Source of the DNA: Nevskiales bacterium
GTDB taxonomy: Bacteria > Pseudomonadota > Gammaproteobacteria > Nevskiales > Nevskiaceae
Length of the DNA: 64,000 bases
Assembly: GCA_028698335.1 (NCBI GenBank)
Contig: JAQVDP010000001.1
Location: 186,001 to 250,000 of the forward strand
Reading direction: 5' to 3'
A program made the position numbers and the translations under genes. Below the pieces are notes generated by a model that saw only the letters and a list, made by a program, of their open reading frames with translations, was not told the origin of the DNA and made no database searches. Shown here piece by piece: positions 35,701 through 43,731 of the stretch. The first letter of the stretch is position 1; every line of letters begins with the position of its first letter.

Positions 35701-37888
35701 GCAGGCCGCGCAGCGCGGCGAGCGTCGCCTCGCCGGCCTGCGCGTACAGGCGCTCGCGGATCCATTGCTGCGGCACGCCGCCCCACAGGCCCTGCAGGTC
35801 GGGGCCGGCATGGCTGTGGGTCTGGCCGAACACGATGTTGTCAGCCTCGACGCAGGCGTCGACGGCGCAGCTGGCCTCGACCAGCAGCGCCCGCAAGTCG
35901 CGCTGGATCACGTTGCCGGCACCGATGGCGTCGAGCATCACGAACAGCACGCGCTGGCCGCCCTGCGCCAGCGCCATGACACGGACGTAGATGTCCTCGT
36001 CGTCGCCATGCACGTCGCTGTGATGGACCGGCGCTTCGGCCGGCTGGGTCAGATCGTCGCTGTACGCGGCGAACGGCTCGGGGAAGTTCTGGATCGGGTC
36101 GATGCCGTAGCCGCCCAGATTGAATTTCTGGGTCTTGGCCCCGACGTACAGGCGGGTCTCCTCGATGCCGTCGATCTGCTGCTGCGTCGGCGTCACGCTC
36201 TGGCGCGCCGCGCCGACGCAGAAGCCGTCGGCGGCGCAGGCCGGCGCCTTGACCGCATCGTCGTTTATGATCAGACCGAGGGCGCGGGTGTTCTGCAGCA
36301 CCGCGTTGACCGGCGCCGACATCACCACGGCGAAGTGTTCATCGCTCTCGTCGGCGACATCGCCATGGACCGTCACCTCGAAACTCTGCTCGGTCTGGCC
36401 GGGACTGAAGCTGAGCGTCGCGCTGGCGGCAGCGTAGTCCGTGCCCGCCTCGGCTTCGACGTCGGCGGTCTGCAGCGCGACGCTGACCTCGCGGTTCGAC
36501 GGCGCCGACAGGCGCACCGTGAACTGCAGGCGCGTATCGAGGAAGTTGCCCTCGGCGACGCTGCCGCCCTCGATGCTCAACGTCGGGTCGGTTGCTGACG
36601 CTGCCTGCACGGTCACTTCGACGCGGTCGGTGTCGGCGGCGCCCTGCGCGTCGGTGACACGCAGCTCGAAGCCGAGCACCGTATCGCTGTCGACCGTCGG
36701 CGCGGTGAAGCCCGGCGCGGCGGTATCGGCGCCTTCCAGCGTCACCGCCGGCCCCGCGTCCTGCTGCCAGGCGTAGTGGCTGATGTCGCCGTCCGGATCG
36801 AAACTGCCGCTGCCGTCGAGACTCACGCTGGCACCGGACGCGACCGCAATATCGTCGCCGGCGTCGGCGACCGGCGCCTGATTGGCGGTCCCGGCGTTGC
36901 GCACGATGACGGCAACCTCGTCGGGCGGCGACTCGGCCCCGGCATCGTCGGTCACGCGCAGGCTGAACCGCAGCTCGGTATCGGCGTCGACGCCCGGCGC
37001 GGTGAACTGCGGCCGCGCCGTATCCGCGCCGTCGAGCGCAACCTGCGGCCCGGCGACCTGGGTCCAGGCATACCCGGAAACACTGCCGTCCGGATCGTGG
37101 CTGGCACTGCCGTCGAGCGTCACCCGCGTCCCTTCGCCGGCCTGCTGGTCGGCGCCGGCATCGGCCACGGGAATCCGGTTGGCATTGGCCGGCGTCACCA
37201 CGACGTTGACGTCGTCGCTGCCGTAGGCGCCGCGATCGTCGCTCGCCTGCAGGCGGAACGTCAGTGTCGTCGCCGTCGTCACCGCCGGCGCGGTGAACCG
37301 CGCGGTCGGTGTTTGCGCGCCCGCCAGCGTCACCGCCGGTCCGGACAGCTGGGTCCACCGATACTCGGTGATGCTGCCGTCCGCGTCCGCCGCGCTGCCG
37401 GCGAGGACGACCTCTGCACCCGGACTCACCGACTGGTCGGACCCGGCGTCCACTTCGGGCGCCGCGTTGCCCTGCGGCCGATTGGCGACGGTCAGCACGA
37501 CATCGTCGCTGGCCTGGTCACCGTGCGCATCGGTCACCGTGAGCCTGAACCGCAGCCCGGTATCGGCATTGACCTGCGGCGCGGTGAAATGCGCGCTGGC
37601 GCGGTCGGCATCCCGCAGCTCGACCGGCAGGCCGGCGGTCTGGCGCCAGAGATAGTGCAGCGCTCCGCCGTCCGCGGCGCGACTGGCGCTGCCGTCGAGA
37701 ACGGCCTCGGCGCCCTCGGCGACGCGGCGGTCCGGTCCGGCGACGGCGGTCAGCTCCTTCGACCCGGACGGGTCGGGATCCGGAGAAGACGGCGCGGACG
37801 AGCCGCCGCAGGCGCTGAGCAGGCCCAGTGCGGCACACGCGAGGATGTTGCGGAAACGGGTCGTGGGGCGGGCAAGTGACGCACGCAT
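29747..37888 (-). CDS. Giant 2713-aa lipoprotein: PKD-like repeats, Calx-beta, ceramidase-like and alpha/beta-hydrolase-like domains
   Basis: Read from the ATG at 37888 (GGAG about 10 nt upstream). Lipobox LLSACGGS (Cys 27). Then four PKD/REJ-like repeats (about 40-425, each with DGSAS.D.DG...Y.W.Q..GP.V.L.GADTA...FTAP), a Calx-beta module (about 430-535), a ceramidase-like domain (about 545-1080) with FGQTHSHAGPDLQG (H near 689), YAAHPTSIDEDP and NGPIADASPSG, a Gly/Asp linker (about 1113), an alpha/beta-hydrolase-like region with nucleophile elbow HGNSQGGILGG (Ser about 1686), and an unassigned Cys-containing C-terminal region (about 2110-2713). Multi-enzyme surface hydrolase is the best guess. 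Paralogous in part to the downstream gene, translationally coupled to it, and divergent from an AraC-type regulator. Confidence 0.8.
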   Translation of the reverse strand: MRASLARPTTRFRNILACAALGLLSACGGSSAPSSPDPDPSGSKELTAVAGPDRRVAEGAEAVLDGSASRAADGGALHYLWRQTAGLPVELRDADRASAHFTAPQVNADTGLRFRLTVTDAHGDQASDDVVLTVANRPQGNAAPEVDAGSDQSVSPGAEVVLAGSAADADGSITEYRWTQLSGPAVTLAGAQTPTARFTAPAVTTATTLTFRLQASDDRGAYGSDDVNVVVTPANANRIPVADAGADQQAGEGTRVTLDGSASHDPDGSVSGYAWTQVAGPQVALDGADTARPQFTAPGVDADTELRFSLRVTDDAGAESPPDEVAVIVRNAGTANQAPVADAGDDIAVASGASVSLDGSGSFDPDGDISHYAWQQDAGPAVTLEGADTAAPGFTAPTVDSDTVLGFELRVTDAQGAADTDRVEVTVQAASATDPTLSIEGGSVAEGNFLDTRLQFTVRLSAPSNREVSVALQTADVEAEAGTDYAAASATLSFSPGQTEQSFEVTVHGDVADESDEHFAVVMSAPVNAVLQNTRALGLIINDDAVKAPACAADGFCVGAARQSVTPTQQQIDGIEETRLYVGAKTQKFNLGGYGIDPIQNFPEPFAAYSDDLTQPAEAPVHHSDVHGDDEDIYVRVMALAQGGQRVLFVMLDAIGAGNVIQRDLRALLVEASCAVDACVEADNIVFGQTHSHAGPDLQGLWGGVPQQWIRERLYAQAGEATLAALRGLQPATLQVAQGHSSDFNNYRRPRVDPADDADDAVTLLRAVDANGGVIAQVLQYAAHPTSIDEDPRVPHADYVLGAMKRLEQDGGVGLYYNGPIADASPSGGQCTTPDPDAYERVRCRGNDLAAFASALSFRDLDPALTVRHQTVILPVTNPLFVGAGLIGSFNRYYDFTPREVASIPVLGDALGEVSTELGQVAPTAETLVSRISIGGAGGLEIATIPGEATNTYGQFIRQLAAAANPGADLMLLGLTQNSFGYIIPEEEFSYVDPTGDAGFIVPFTGYEEFVSLGPLTAPLLRMEGYIPLFDADPSAYLPDYLAACADPAAHDCLLTDIALRIDSIQSAYAQTCRDAGAPAEFCDLIDPQTPLAQPCADLGLPEALCGLLGDTGGGGGDADLADDAALALLAGCDMLDPAHCLFPFPNDHFTTAAPDGSPQSQAAGGTGLRIDFNPLAMPRNIAGKPIDPTEWNRNDGFSPGQMILTYVPGLGTVKDAEGQPLGPVAGAVPLTDLSRYADPDAPVIVLDTGPIDAPYPVPVRHLVWAEIDLNAGKLIPGFSDQPTLSPNGKRPALIVRPARNFDEAHRYVVVLQHLRDDNGQPIEAGAAFGVCRDQRSTLLPPLAERCSELQQKVFPVLEAAGIAVRENAGLYLAWDFTTASSRNNVARLKAIRDDAFAALGDALGSAPGDADYPAGQAPGYRISKVTPNPDGPSGRTVRRIEGTITVPSYVVPADPSPLDSQPELQAQLDAVLEQFPDVAGELVGACRDAGVPVLCDVLGLGGDLVDIVGSASLPPNRLFYDPTDAPNPADPLGSLYGDGLPDRNPLGDLTFTFTCDIPRAAVAGAASMELATEVVPVRPTLYGHGLLGGQGEVNGQASDFGNVYGFLNCAADWFGFASGDLANVASVLLDLSNFPVIPDGSQQGMLNQMFLARLLTHPQGFAADPLFQVGGQPVFDRREVFYHGNSQGGILGGALVAMSKDVNRGVLGVPGMNYSTLLTRSTDFATYSVPLYLAYPDDLDRDLGFALMQMLWDRSENNGYVAHLRDNAVLDGPDNEVLLHPAFGDHQVSMWTADVMARSIGAPVDRRRVIGADRHPDDVEFYALAPIDYGNAAQAAGSALVYWDEPWNSQLATRCDGAHTAAPPIGNLPPGDAAGDDPHECPRRDAQARCQMSHFLLRASAAPGDSTARLIDPATITFGTDDAGNCPGVIISDVPGVSAGGGVTEGYGEGVTALVAQLSANAHDVIDATLAGDVDAAQQALQTSIEDLAADTLALGDAASPEALLGLARDIPGTVLQALSARRDVEAVVLTGAQLSAWSVPAAFGTPDPYPSGALLDQCPDPFDAACDPILEQLRNLVPNSEPVRDAHNGTLLYPLAGLPAPGGTPVDEIAAYAWSGGAWHEIPVQVDERMPYFLANGNSTFSIYSGTDSELSYVWDTEAWGMTQGTCSKAYDGDPLDNGVNEGVAAPTPDPIAGLDADDEIVFMAADAGELAPVGSTPDGVDGAGQQVALLDPLDPSTQRFVYLFRKAGGSSFRDHQTYVRYARAADADEWIDRRRFADDDPEKLGTSNTNYGANLTGTVCVDSLAQYHGDAAACSFDVASGRYQCPSSDRFPRDAVTVSTDQYRWQSSGRWMVRDLRIRAPGETAGGDAYWQGRPDLIDRWKGRAFQQSPDSVISLVGFEDEQVNWEGNASLLGERCGPVRCIRETWGADSGTNVTKTETFYRDAIAYRYRVRVHPIPPDGLYTSWDYNRSAMVPTAEEASAGVAGGRYYTLLRPQGVPIDGINDDVGNVDGFVPLFGFCPSSDGVVPPNADGRCPAFVDVPDPTFNPPLAFDNWEQVSAKGDGGSLVYTFLLRGATTLLNPLVVPYYRDDACLDDGTGDDPVPRPYPGDDSGSDKVRNAYVALARDAGAAPDLSYDDLRCDQRQGAHAAHGLHFFVTHDSDNAFTPLTATEIDGEQWQFIAPTAQPQNVAEPYANVARFPLQAVVTPLP

Positions 37889-38266
37889 CGTGGTGTTTCT
37901 CCTTCCAGTCGCAGGCGGAGTCCACACGCACGCTGGCCTCGATCCCGGGCCTGGCGCTTCTCCTCCTGCAAGGTCGATCCCGCACGGCGCGGACGGCAGC
38001 CACAACTGCGTGACGCTCGCCCGGCGGGTCGCCTCTATTGATTTGTATGGGGGCTCCGGCCGACCCGGGGGGATCGGCCCGGCCCCGTATCACCGGCCCG
38101 CGCTGCGGCGGCGGGCGGGTGCTGCTGATCCGGCCGGAAGCGACATCCCGGCAGCGACGCTTGCGGTCGTTGCCGCCGCCCCTGCCGGCCGGCTCCCGGG
38201 GCGGACCTCCTCTCCTTGGTCTTGGTCTGATCTGCGTGGATTGTCGAACCGGACCCGGCAGGGGTC
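37889..38266. other. Divergent intergenic region between giant lipoprotein and AraC-type regulator
   Basis: 378 nt without a convincing gene. It has an AT-rich island around 38033-38050 (ctctattgatttgtatg) where promoters may lie, flanked by GC-rich inverted-repeat sequence (ccgacccggggggatcggcc). Probable operator region for the adjacent regulator; no specific site can be assigned. Confidence 0.4.
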
Positions 38267-39337
38267 TTGACGAAGCCCGCCGTTCTATTAGGAAATCACG
38301 CCATCGTGACATCGAATCGCAATATTCCGGTGACAGGGGTGATCGCCGGCCTCTACGCACGGGGCCTGCTCGACCACCTGCGTGAACGCGGCGTCGATCC
38401 GGCCCGGCTGTACCCCGCGGCACGGGTGACCGAACTCGATCAGGCCCAGGGCCACGTCGAGATTCCGCTGGGCGAGTGGATCGGGATGTTCGAGACCGCG
38501 ATCGACGCACTGGACGACCCGGCCCTGCCGCTCAAGGCCGGCGCGAGCCTGCGCATGCGCCACCTCGGCGTCCTCGGCCATGTGCTGATGAACAGCGCGA
38601 CCCTGCAGGAAGTCGCCGCACAGCTGGCCCGCTACATCCGCCTGCTCGGCCAGATCGGCGAGCCGACCGTCAGCGTGACCGGCACCCGTGTCGAGCTGCT
38701 CTGGAACTGGCCCTTCGACACCGCACCCGATCCCGCCGTCGCCCAGTTCATGCTCGGCGCGCGTGCCAACTTCATGCGCTGGCTGGCGAACCGGCCCGAC
38801 CTGCGCTTCGACGCGCACCTGCATTTTCCGCGGCCGGCGGACCTGGGCGCCTACGAACGCATCTTCGGCGGCGAGCTGCGTTTCGCCCAGGCGCACAGCA
38901 AGATGCTGTTCTCGGCCGACTACCTGCACCTGCCGGTGGTGTCGGCGGACGAGGATCTGCGCCTGCAGTTCGAGGTCGAGGCCGAGCGCGCCTTGCAACA
39001 GCTGTCCGGCGAGTCGGCGCTGCTGCGGGAACTCAAGCGCGTACTGATGCGGAACCTGGCCAACGGCCGCGTCTCGATCGACGAGTCGGCGGCGAGCCTG
39101 AAGATGTCGCCCCGCACGCTGCAGCGGCGCCTCGGGGAAATCGGCCTGTCGTTCCGCGCCGCGCTGGAACAGGTCCGGCAGGCCCAGGCCCAGGCCCTGC
39201 TGCGCGACCCCGGCGTGTCGCTGACCCAGGTCGCGTTCCTGCTCGGCTATACCGAGCAGAGCACCTTCCACAATGCCTTCCGCCGCTGGCTGAACTGCTC
39301 GCCCGGTGCCTACCGCAAGCGCCAGCTCGAACCCTGA
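38267..39337 (+). CDS. AraC-family transcriptional regulator (arabinose-binding-like N-domain)
   Basis: 356 aa. The N-terminal ~230 residues match the ArgR/OruR-type effector domain found in AraC regulators (VTGVIAGLYARGLLDHLRERG ... RHLGVLGHVLMNSATLQEV). The C-terminal ~100 residues hold two helix-turn-helix units: VSIDESAASLKMSPRTLQRR and SLTQVAFLLGYTEQSTFHNA, ending FRRWLNCSPGAYRKRQ. The start is uncertain: TTG at 38267 gives the longest form, GTG at 38306 (AGGA 12 nt upstream) is also reasonable. Because it is divergent from the ceramidase-like lipoprotein operon, it probably controls that operon in response to a lipid-derived effector (inference). Confidence 0.88.
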   Translation: MTKPAVLLGNHAIVTSNRNIPVTGVIAGLYARGLLDHLRERGVDPARLYPAARVTELDQAQGHVEIPLGEWIGMFETAIDALDDPALPLKAGASLRMRHLGVLGHVLMNSATLQEVAAQLARYIRLLGQIGEPTVSVTGTRVELLWNWPFDTAPDPAVAQFMLGARANFMRWLANRPDLRFDAHLHFPRPADLGAYERIFGGELRFAQAHSKMLFSADYLHLPVVSADEDLRLQFEVEAERALQQLSGESALLRELKRVLMRNLANGRVSIDESAASLKMSPRTLQRRLGEIGLSFRAALEQVRQAQAQALLRDPGVSLTQVAFLLGYTEQSTFHNAFRRWLNCSPGAYRKRQLEP

Positions 39338-39478
39338 GCCCGCACCACGGCGGTGCGCCGGTCGGGACCTTGCCGCGGAGCCCGTGACGGCACCCGCAGC
39401 GGGCCGGGATCCGCGGTCGAAACCGGCGCCTGAACCAATCTTGCGCTGCAACATCAGCAGGCGTAAGGTGCGCGCCGC

Positions 39479-40855
39479 ATGAAAATCATCATTCTCGGCG
39501 CGGGCCAGGTGGGCTCAACGCTGGCGGAGAATCTGGCCAGCGAGCAGAACGATGTCACCGTGGTGGACACCAAGCCGGGCGCGCTCAACGAGCTGCAGGA
39601 ACGGCTGGACATTCGCACGGTGCACGGTCACGCCTCGCATCCGAGCGTGTTGCGCCAGGCCGGCGCCGACGACGCCGACATGATCATCGCCGTCACCGAC
39701 AGCGACGAGACCAACATGCTGGCGTGCAAGATCGCCAACACCCTGTTTCATACTCCGACCAAGATCGCCCGTGTCCGCGCGACCGACTATCTGAAGGAGG
39801 ACGCGCTGTTCGGTGCCGATGCGCTGCCGGTGGACCTGCACATCTCGCCCGAGCAGCTGGTCACCGACCTGATCCGGCGCCTGATCGAGTACCCGGGCGC
39901 GCTGCAGGTGGTCGACTTCGCCGACGGCAAGGTGCGCCTGGTCGGCGTCAAGGCCTACTACGGCGGTCCGCTGGTGTCGCGGCAGCTGCGCGAGCTGCCC
40001 GAGCATCTGCCCGGCATCGACGCGCGCGTCGCCGCGATCTACCGGCGCGGCCGCCCGATCATTCCCGAGGGCGACACCGTCATCGAGGCCGAGGACGAGG
40101 TGTTCTTCGTCGCCGCGCGCGACCACATCCCGCGGATCATCGCCGAGCTGCGGCGCCTCGACAAACCGGTGCGGCGCGTGATGCTCGCCGGCGGCGGCAA
40201 CATCGGCCTGCGCCTCGCCCGCGCGCTCGAGAGCAGCAAGATCCAGGTCAAGCTGATCGAACGCGACCGCGCCCGTGCACGCCTGCTGTCCGAGCAGCTC
40301 GAACACACGATCGTCCTCGGCGGCGACGGTGCCGACGAGTCACTGCTGCGCGAGGAGAACATCGAGGACGTCGACGTCTTCTGCGCCATCACCAACGACG
40401 ACGAGGCCAACATCCTGTCGGCGATGCTGGCCAAGCGGCTGGGCGCGCGCAAGGCACTGTGCCTGATCAACCGGGTCTCCTATGTCGATCTGGTCGAAGG
40501 CGGCAGCATCGACATCGCCATCTCGCCGCAGTCGTCGACGGTCTCGGCGCTGCTGGCCCGCGTGCGCCGCGGCGACGTGGTCAAGGTCCACTCGCTGCGC
40601 CGCGGCGCCGCCGAGGCGATCGAGGCGGTGGCGCACGGCGACCGCTACAACTCGCGCGTGGTCGGCCGCAAGCTCGAGGAAATCAAGCTGCCGCCGGGCA
40701 CGACGATCGGCGCGATCGTCCGCGGCGACGAGGTCATCATCGCCCACCATGACACCCTCATCGAGGCGGAGGACCACGTGATCCTGTTCATCGTCGACAA
40801 GCGCCGCGTGAAGGACGTCGAGAAGCTGTTTCAGGTCGGCCTGAACTTCTTCTGA
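39479..40855 (+). CDS. trkA: Trk potassium uptake regulatory subunit TrkA
   Basis: Peripheral cytoplasmic NAD(H)-binding subunit of the Trk K+ transporter. 458 aa with the typical duplicated RCK architecture: first Rossmann fold [19 protein letters not shown] and first TrkA-C domain (about 140-230), second Rossmann fold [17 protein letters not shown] and second TrkA-C domain (about 370-455). Followed after 11 nt by trkH, so the two form an operon. In many relatives trkA follows rsmB closely; here the pair is separated by the 16-kb vWA/ceramidase region. Confidence 0.97.
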   Translation: MKIIILGAGQVGSTLAENLASEQNDVTVVDTKPGALNELQERLDIRTVHGHASHPSVLRQAGADDADMIIAVTDSDETNMLACKIANTLFHTPTKIARVRATDYLKEDALFGADALPVDLHISPEQLVTDLIRRLIEYPGALQVVDFADGKVRLVGVKAYYGGPLVSRQLRELPEHLPGIDARVAAIYRRGRPIIPEGDTVIEAEDEVFFVAARDHIPRIIAELRRLDKPVRRVMLAGGGNIGLRLARALESSKIQVKLIERDRARARLLSEQLEHTIVLGGDGADESLLREENIEDVDVFCAITNDDEANILSAMLAKRLGARKALCLINRVSYVDLVEGGSIDIAISPQSSTVSALLARVRRGDVVKVHSLRRGAAEAIEAVAHGDRYNSRVVGRKLEEIKLPPGTTIGAIVRGDEVIIAHHDTLIEAEDHVILFIVDKRRVKDVEKLFQVGLNFF

Positions 40856-40866
40856 TCCCGAAGGCC

Positions 40867-42357
40867 ATGTCGTCCGCGGTCCGCATCAGCCGGCTTCCCT
40901 ATTCGCGACGCTTCGCCGCGGTTCAGCGGGTCACCGGCATCCTGTTGATGCTGTTCTCGACGACCATGCTGCCGCCGCTGCTGATCAGCTCGACCAAGGC
41001 CGAGGGCGTGTCGCAGGCCTTCCTCGAAAGCATGTGGCTGACGCTGACCACCGGCGCGCTGGTGTGGTGGCCGGTGCGGCGCATCGACGCCGAACTCAAG
41101 ATCCGCGACGGATTTCTCGTCGTCGTGCTGTTCTGGGTGGTGCTGTCGACCTTCGGTGCGATCCCGCTGTTCGGCGCCGATGTCGGCTGGGACAGCTTCA
41201 CCGACGCGATGTTCGAATCCACCTCCGGCCTCACGACCACGGGTGCGACCGTCGCCACCGGTCTGGACACGATGCCGGCGTCGATCCTGTTCTACCGCGT
41301 CCAGCTGCACTGGCTCGGCGGCATGGGCGTGATCGTGCTGGCGGTCGCACTGCTGCCGATGCTGGGCATCGGCGGCATGCAGCTGTTCCGCGCCGAAACA
41401 CCGGGGCCGATGAAGGACTCCAAGCTGACGCCCCGCATCGCCAGCACCGCTCGCGCGCTGTGGTTCGTCTATCTGACGCTGACGCTGCTGTGCGCGCTGA
41501 CCTACTGGCTGCTCGGCATGAGCTTCTTCGACGCGATCTGCCACGCGATGTCGACGATCTCGACCGGCGGATTCTCGACCCACGACGCCAGCATCGGCCA
41601 TTTCAACAGCGTGCCGATCGAACTGGCGGTGATGTTCTTCATGCTCGTCGGCGGCGTGAACTTCGCGCTGCATTTCATCGCCTTCCGCGGGCGCTCGCCG
41701 CTGGCCTACCTGCGTGACGTCGAGTTCCGCACCTATCTGATCGCGATCGGTGTGATCACCGTGCTGGTGACGATTCCGCTGTTGTACTTCGGCACCTACG
41801 AAGGCTTCGGCACCGCCTTGCGCAAGGCGCTGTTCCACGTGATCTCCTACGGCACGACCTCGGGATTCGCGACGGCCGACCCCAGTGCGTGGCCGGTCTA
41901 CACGCCGATGCTGCTGATGCTCGCGGGGTTCACCGTCGGCTGCGCCGGCTCGACCTCCGGCGGCATCAAGGCGATGCGGCTGGTGGTGTTCATGAAGCAG
42001 GTGCTGCGCGAGCTGTACCGGCTGCTGCACCCGAGCGCGACGATCCCGATCAAGCTCGGCGGCAAGAGCCTGCCGGACGACGTGGTCTACGCGATCGGCG
42101 CGTTCTTCTCGGTCTACGTCGGCCTGACGGTGATCCTGACCTTCGTGATGATCGGCACCGGCCTGGATCCGGTCACCGCCTTTTCCGCGGTGGCGGCGTG
42201 CATCAACAACGAGGGGCCCGGCCTCGGCGAGGTCAGCGCGACGATGGCCAGTGTCAGCGACGTCGGCAAGTGGGTCCTGATCGCGACGATGCTGATGGGC
42301 CGCCTCGAGATCTTCACCTTCCTGATCATCTTCACGCCGGCATTCTGGCGCCGTTGA
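40867..42357 (+). CDS. trkH: Trk potassium transporter membrane subunit TrkH
   Basis: K+-translocating subunit in the inner membrane. 496 aa with the four MPM selectivity-filter repeats discernible (TSGLTTTGATV, MSTISTGGFSTH, SYGTTSGFAT, INNEGPGLG) and the conserved GCAGSTSGGIKAMR segment. GAAGG precedes the ATG. Co-transcribed with trkA, 11 nt apart. A 16-bp GC palindrome (42358-42373) starts directly after the stop and may help end transcription. Confidence 0.97.
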   Translation: MSSAVRISRLPYSRRFAAVQRVTGILLMLFSTTMLPPLLISSTKAEGVSQAFLESMWLTLTTGALVWWPVRRIDAELKIRDGFLVVVLFWVVLSTFGAIPLFGADVGWDSFTDAMFESTSGLTTTGATVATGLDTMPASILFYRVQLHWLGGMGVIVLAVALLPMLGIGGMQLFRAETPGPMKDSKLTPRIASTARALWFVYLTLTLLCALTYWLLGMSFFDAICHAMSTISTGGFSTHDASIGHFNSVPIELAVMFFMLVGGVNFALHFIAFRGRSPLAYLRDVEFRTYLIAIGVITVLVTIPLLYFGTYEGFGTALRKALFHVISYGTTSGFATADPSAWPVYTPMLLMLAGFTVGCAGSTSGGIKAMRLVVFMKQVLRELYRLLHPSATIPIKLGGKSLPDDVVYAIGAFFSVYVGLTVILTFVMIGTGLDPVTAFSAVAACINNEGPGLGEVSATMASVSDVGKWVLIATMLMGRLEIFTFLIIFTPAFWRR

Positions 42358-42451
42358 GCCCCGGATCCGGGGCCGGCTGCGGACGCCCCGGCTTGGCCCG
42401 CGCGGGCGGGTTTGCTGTAATCCGCAACCCGACCCATCGCCGCCGAGCCTC

Positions 42452-43396
42452 ATGTCCGTCTTCACCAAGGTGTCCCACGCCGAGCTGACCGTCTTTCTGC
42501 AGCAGTACGCCGTCGGCCCGCTGATCGGCTATCAGGGCATCGGCGAGGGCGTCGAGAACACCAACTATTTCGTCGACACCCGCGACGGACGCTGGGTGCT
42601 GACGCTGTTCGAGCGCCTCAACTACGACGACCTGCCGTTCTTTCTCGGCCTGATGGAACACCTGGCGTCACACGGCCAGCCCTGCGCGATGCCGCTGCAT
42701 ACCCGCCAGGGCGAGTCGCTGACCATGCTCAACGGCAAACCGGCCGCACTGGTCCGGCGCCTGACCGGACAGAGCGTGCTGTTCCCGGACCGGGAGCAGT
42801 GCGAGCAGGTGGGGCGCGCGCTTGCCGACATGCACGTGGTCGGCCAGTCCTACGCGGGGTGCTGCGAGAACTCGCGCGGCGCCGCGTGGCGGACCGACAC
42901 CGGCCGCATGCTTGCGGCGCAGACCGACGACGACTCGATCCGCGCGCTGATCGAGGACGAACTCGACGCGCAGTCGCGGCTGGATCTGTCGGCGCTGCCG
43001 CAGGGCGTGATCCACGCCGACCTGTTCCGGGACAACGTCCTCTTCGTCGAGGAGCGCCTGACCGGCGTCATCGACTTCTACTACGCCTGCAACGACGCGC
43101 TGCTCTACGACCTCGCGGTCACGGTCAACGACTGGTGCTGCGAAACCGACGGCACCCTGAATCCGGCACGCTGGCAGGCGCTGGTCGGTGCCTACCGCTC
43201 GCGCCGCGAGTTCGAACCCGCCGAACGCGCGGCCTGGCCGATGGTGCTGCGCGCCGCGGCGCTGCGCTTCTGGCTGTCACGCCTATACGACTGGATGTTC
43301 CCGCGTGAGGGCGACGTCGTCCACGTGAAGGATCCTGCGCATTACCGCGCGATCCTGCTGCGGCATCGCGAACACGCACCGCCGCCGCTGGACTGA
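42452..43396 (+). CDS. thrB: Homoserine kinase (choline-kinase-like ThrB)
   Basis: Phosphorylates homoserine in threonine biosynthesis. 314 aa, the usual length for the pseudomonad/alphaproteobacterial type (not GHMP-type). Features: MSVFTKVSHAEL start, IGEGVENTNYFVDT ATP-binding loop, Brenner-type catalytic motif VIHADLFRDNVLF with the metal site GVIDFYYACND. It stands alone here, 94 nt after trkH, with a GC-rich hairpin in the gap. Confidence 0.94.
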   Translation: MSVFTKVSHAELTVFLQQYAVGPLIGYQGIGEGVENTNYFVDTRDGRWVLTLFERLNYDDLPFFLGLMEHLASHGQPCAMPLHTRQGESLTMLNGKPAALVRRLTGQSVLFPDREQCEQVGRALADMHVVGQSYAGCCENSRGAAWRTDTGRMLAAQTDDDSIRALIEDELDAQSRLDLSALPQGVIHADLFRDNVLFVEERLTGVIDFYYACNDALLYDLAVTVNDWCCETDGTLNPARWQALVGAYRSRREFEPAERAAWPMVLRAAALRFWLSRLYDWMFPREGDVVHVKDPAHYRAILLRHREHAPPPLD

Positions 43397-43409
43397 GGCG
43401 CGCCGCCGC

Positions 43410-43655
43410 CTACTCGCTGGCTTCGTCGATCGCCTCGTCGAGTTCGTCCTTGCGCTGGTCGTTGGCGTCGAGTGCCGCATCGACCTTGTCGGCGATCGCG
43501 TCGCCGGAATAGCCGATCGCCTCGGTGTTGCGGATCGAGCGGGTCTCCTCGCGCCCCTCGGCCTTGCCGGCCTGCGGTTCCGGATCCTTCCCGCCGCAGG
43601 CGCTGAGCAGCGCAGCGGCGAACACCAGCGAACACCACATCTGAACAATACGCAT
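43410..43655 (-). CDS. Small lipoprotein of unknown function
   Basis: 81 aa from the ATG at 43655 (GGAG 8 nt upstream). Signal with lipobox LLSACGGK (Cys 20), then a highly charged, probably helical or disordered tail rich in Asp, Glu, Lys and Ala (EPQAGKAEGREETRSI ... DELDEAIDEASE). No family recognised. Convergent with thrB (13 nt) and divergent from the MFS gene (76 nt). Confidence 0.7.
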   Translation of the reverse strand: MRIVQMWCSLVFAAALLSACGGKDPEPQAGKAEGREETRSIRNTEAIGYSGDAIADKVDAALDANDQRKDELDEAIDEASE

Positions 43656-43731
43656 CGGTCTGTCTCCACCGTCACCGTGTCGGACACCGGCTACAATTCG
43701 CCGGCTTGCACACGATGATAAGGGGAGAAGC

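Noticed and set aside
31997-36598. 1533-codon plus-strand frame inside the giant lipoprotein gene
   Set aside because: Antisense shadow of a gene with clear lipobox, repeats and hydrolase motifs; no recognisable domains or ribosome site.
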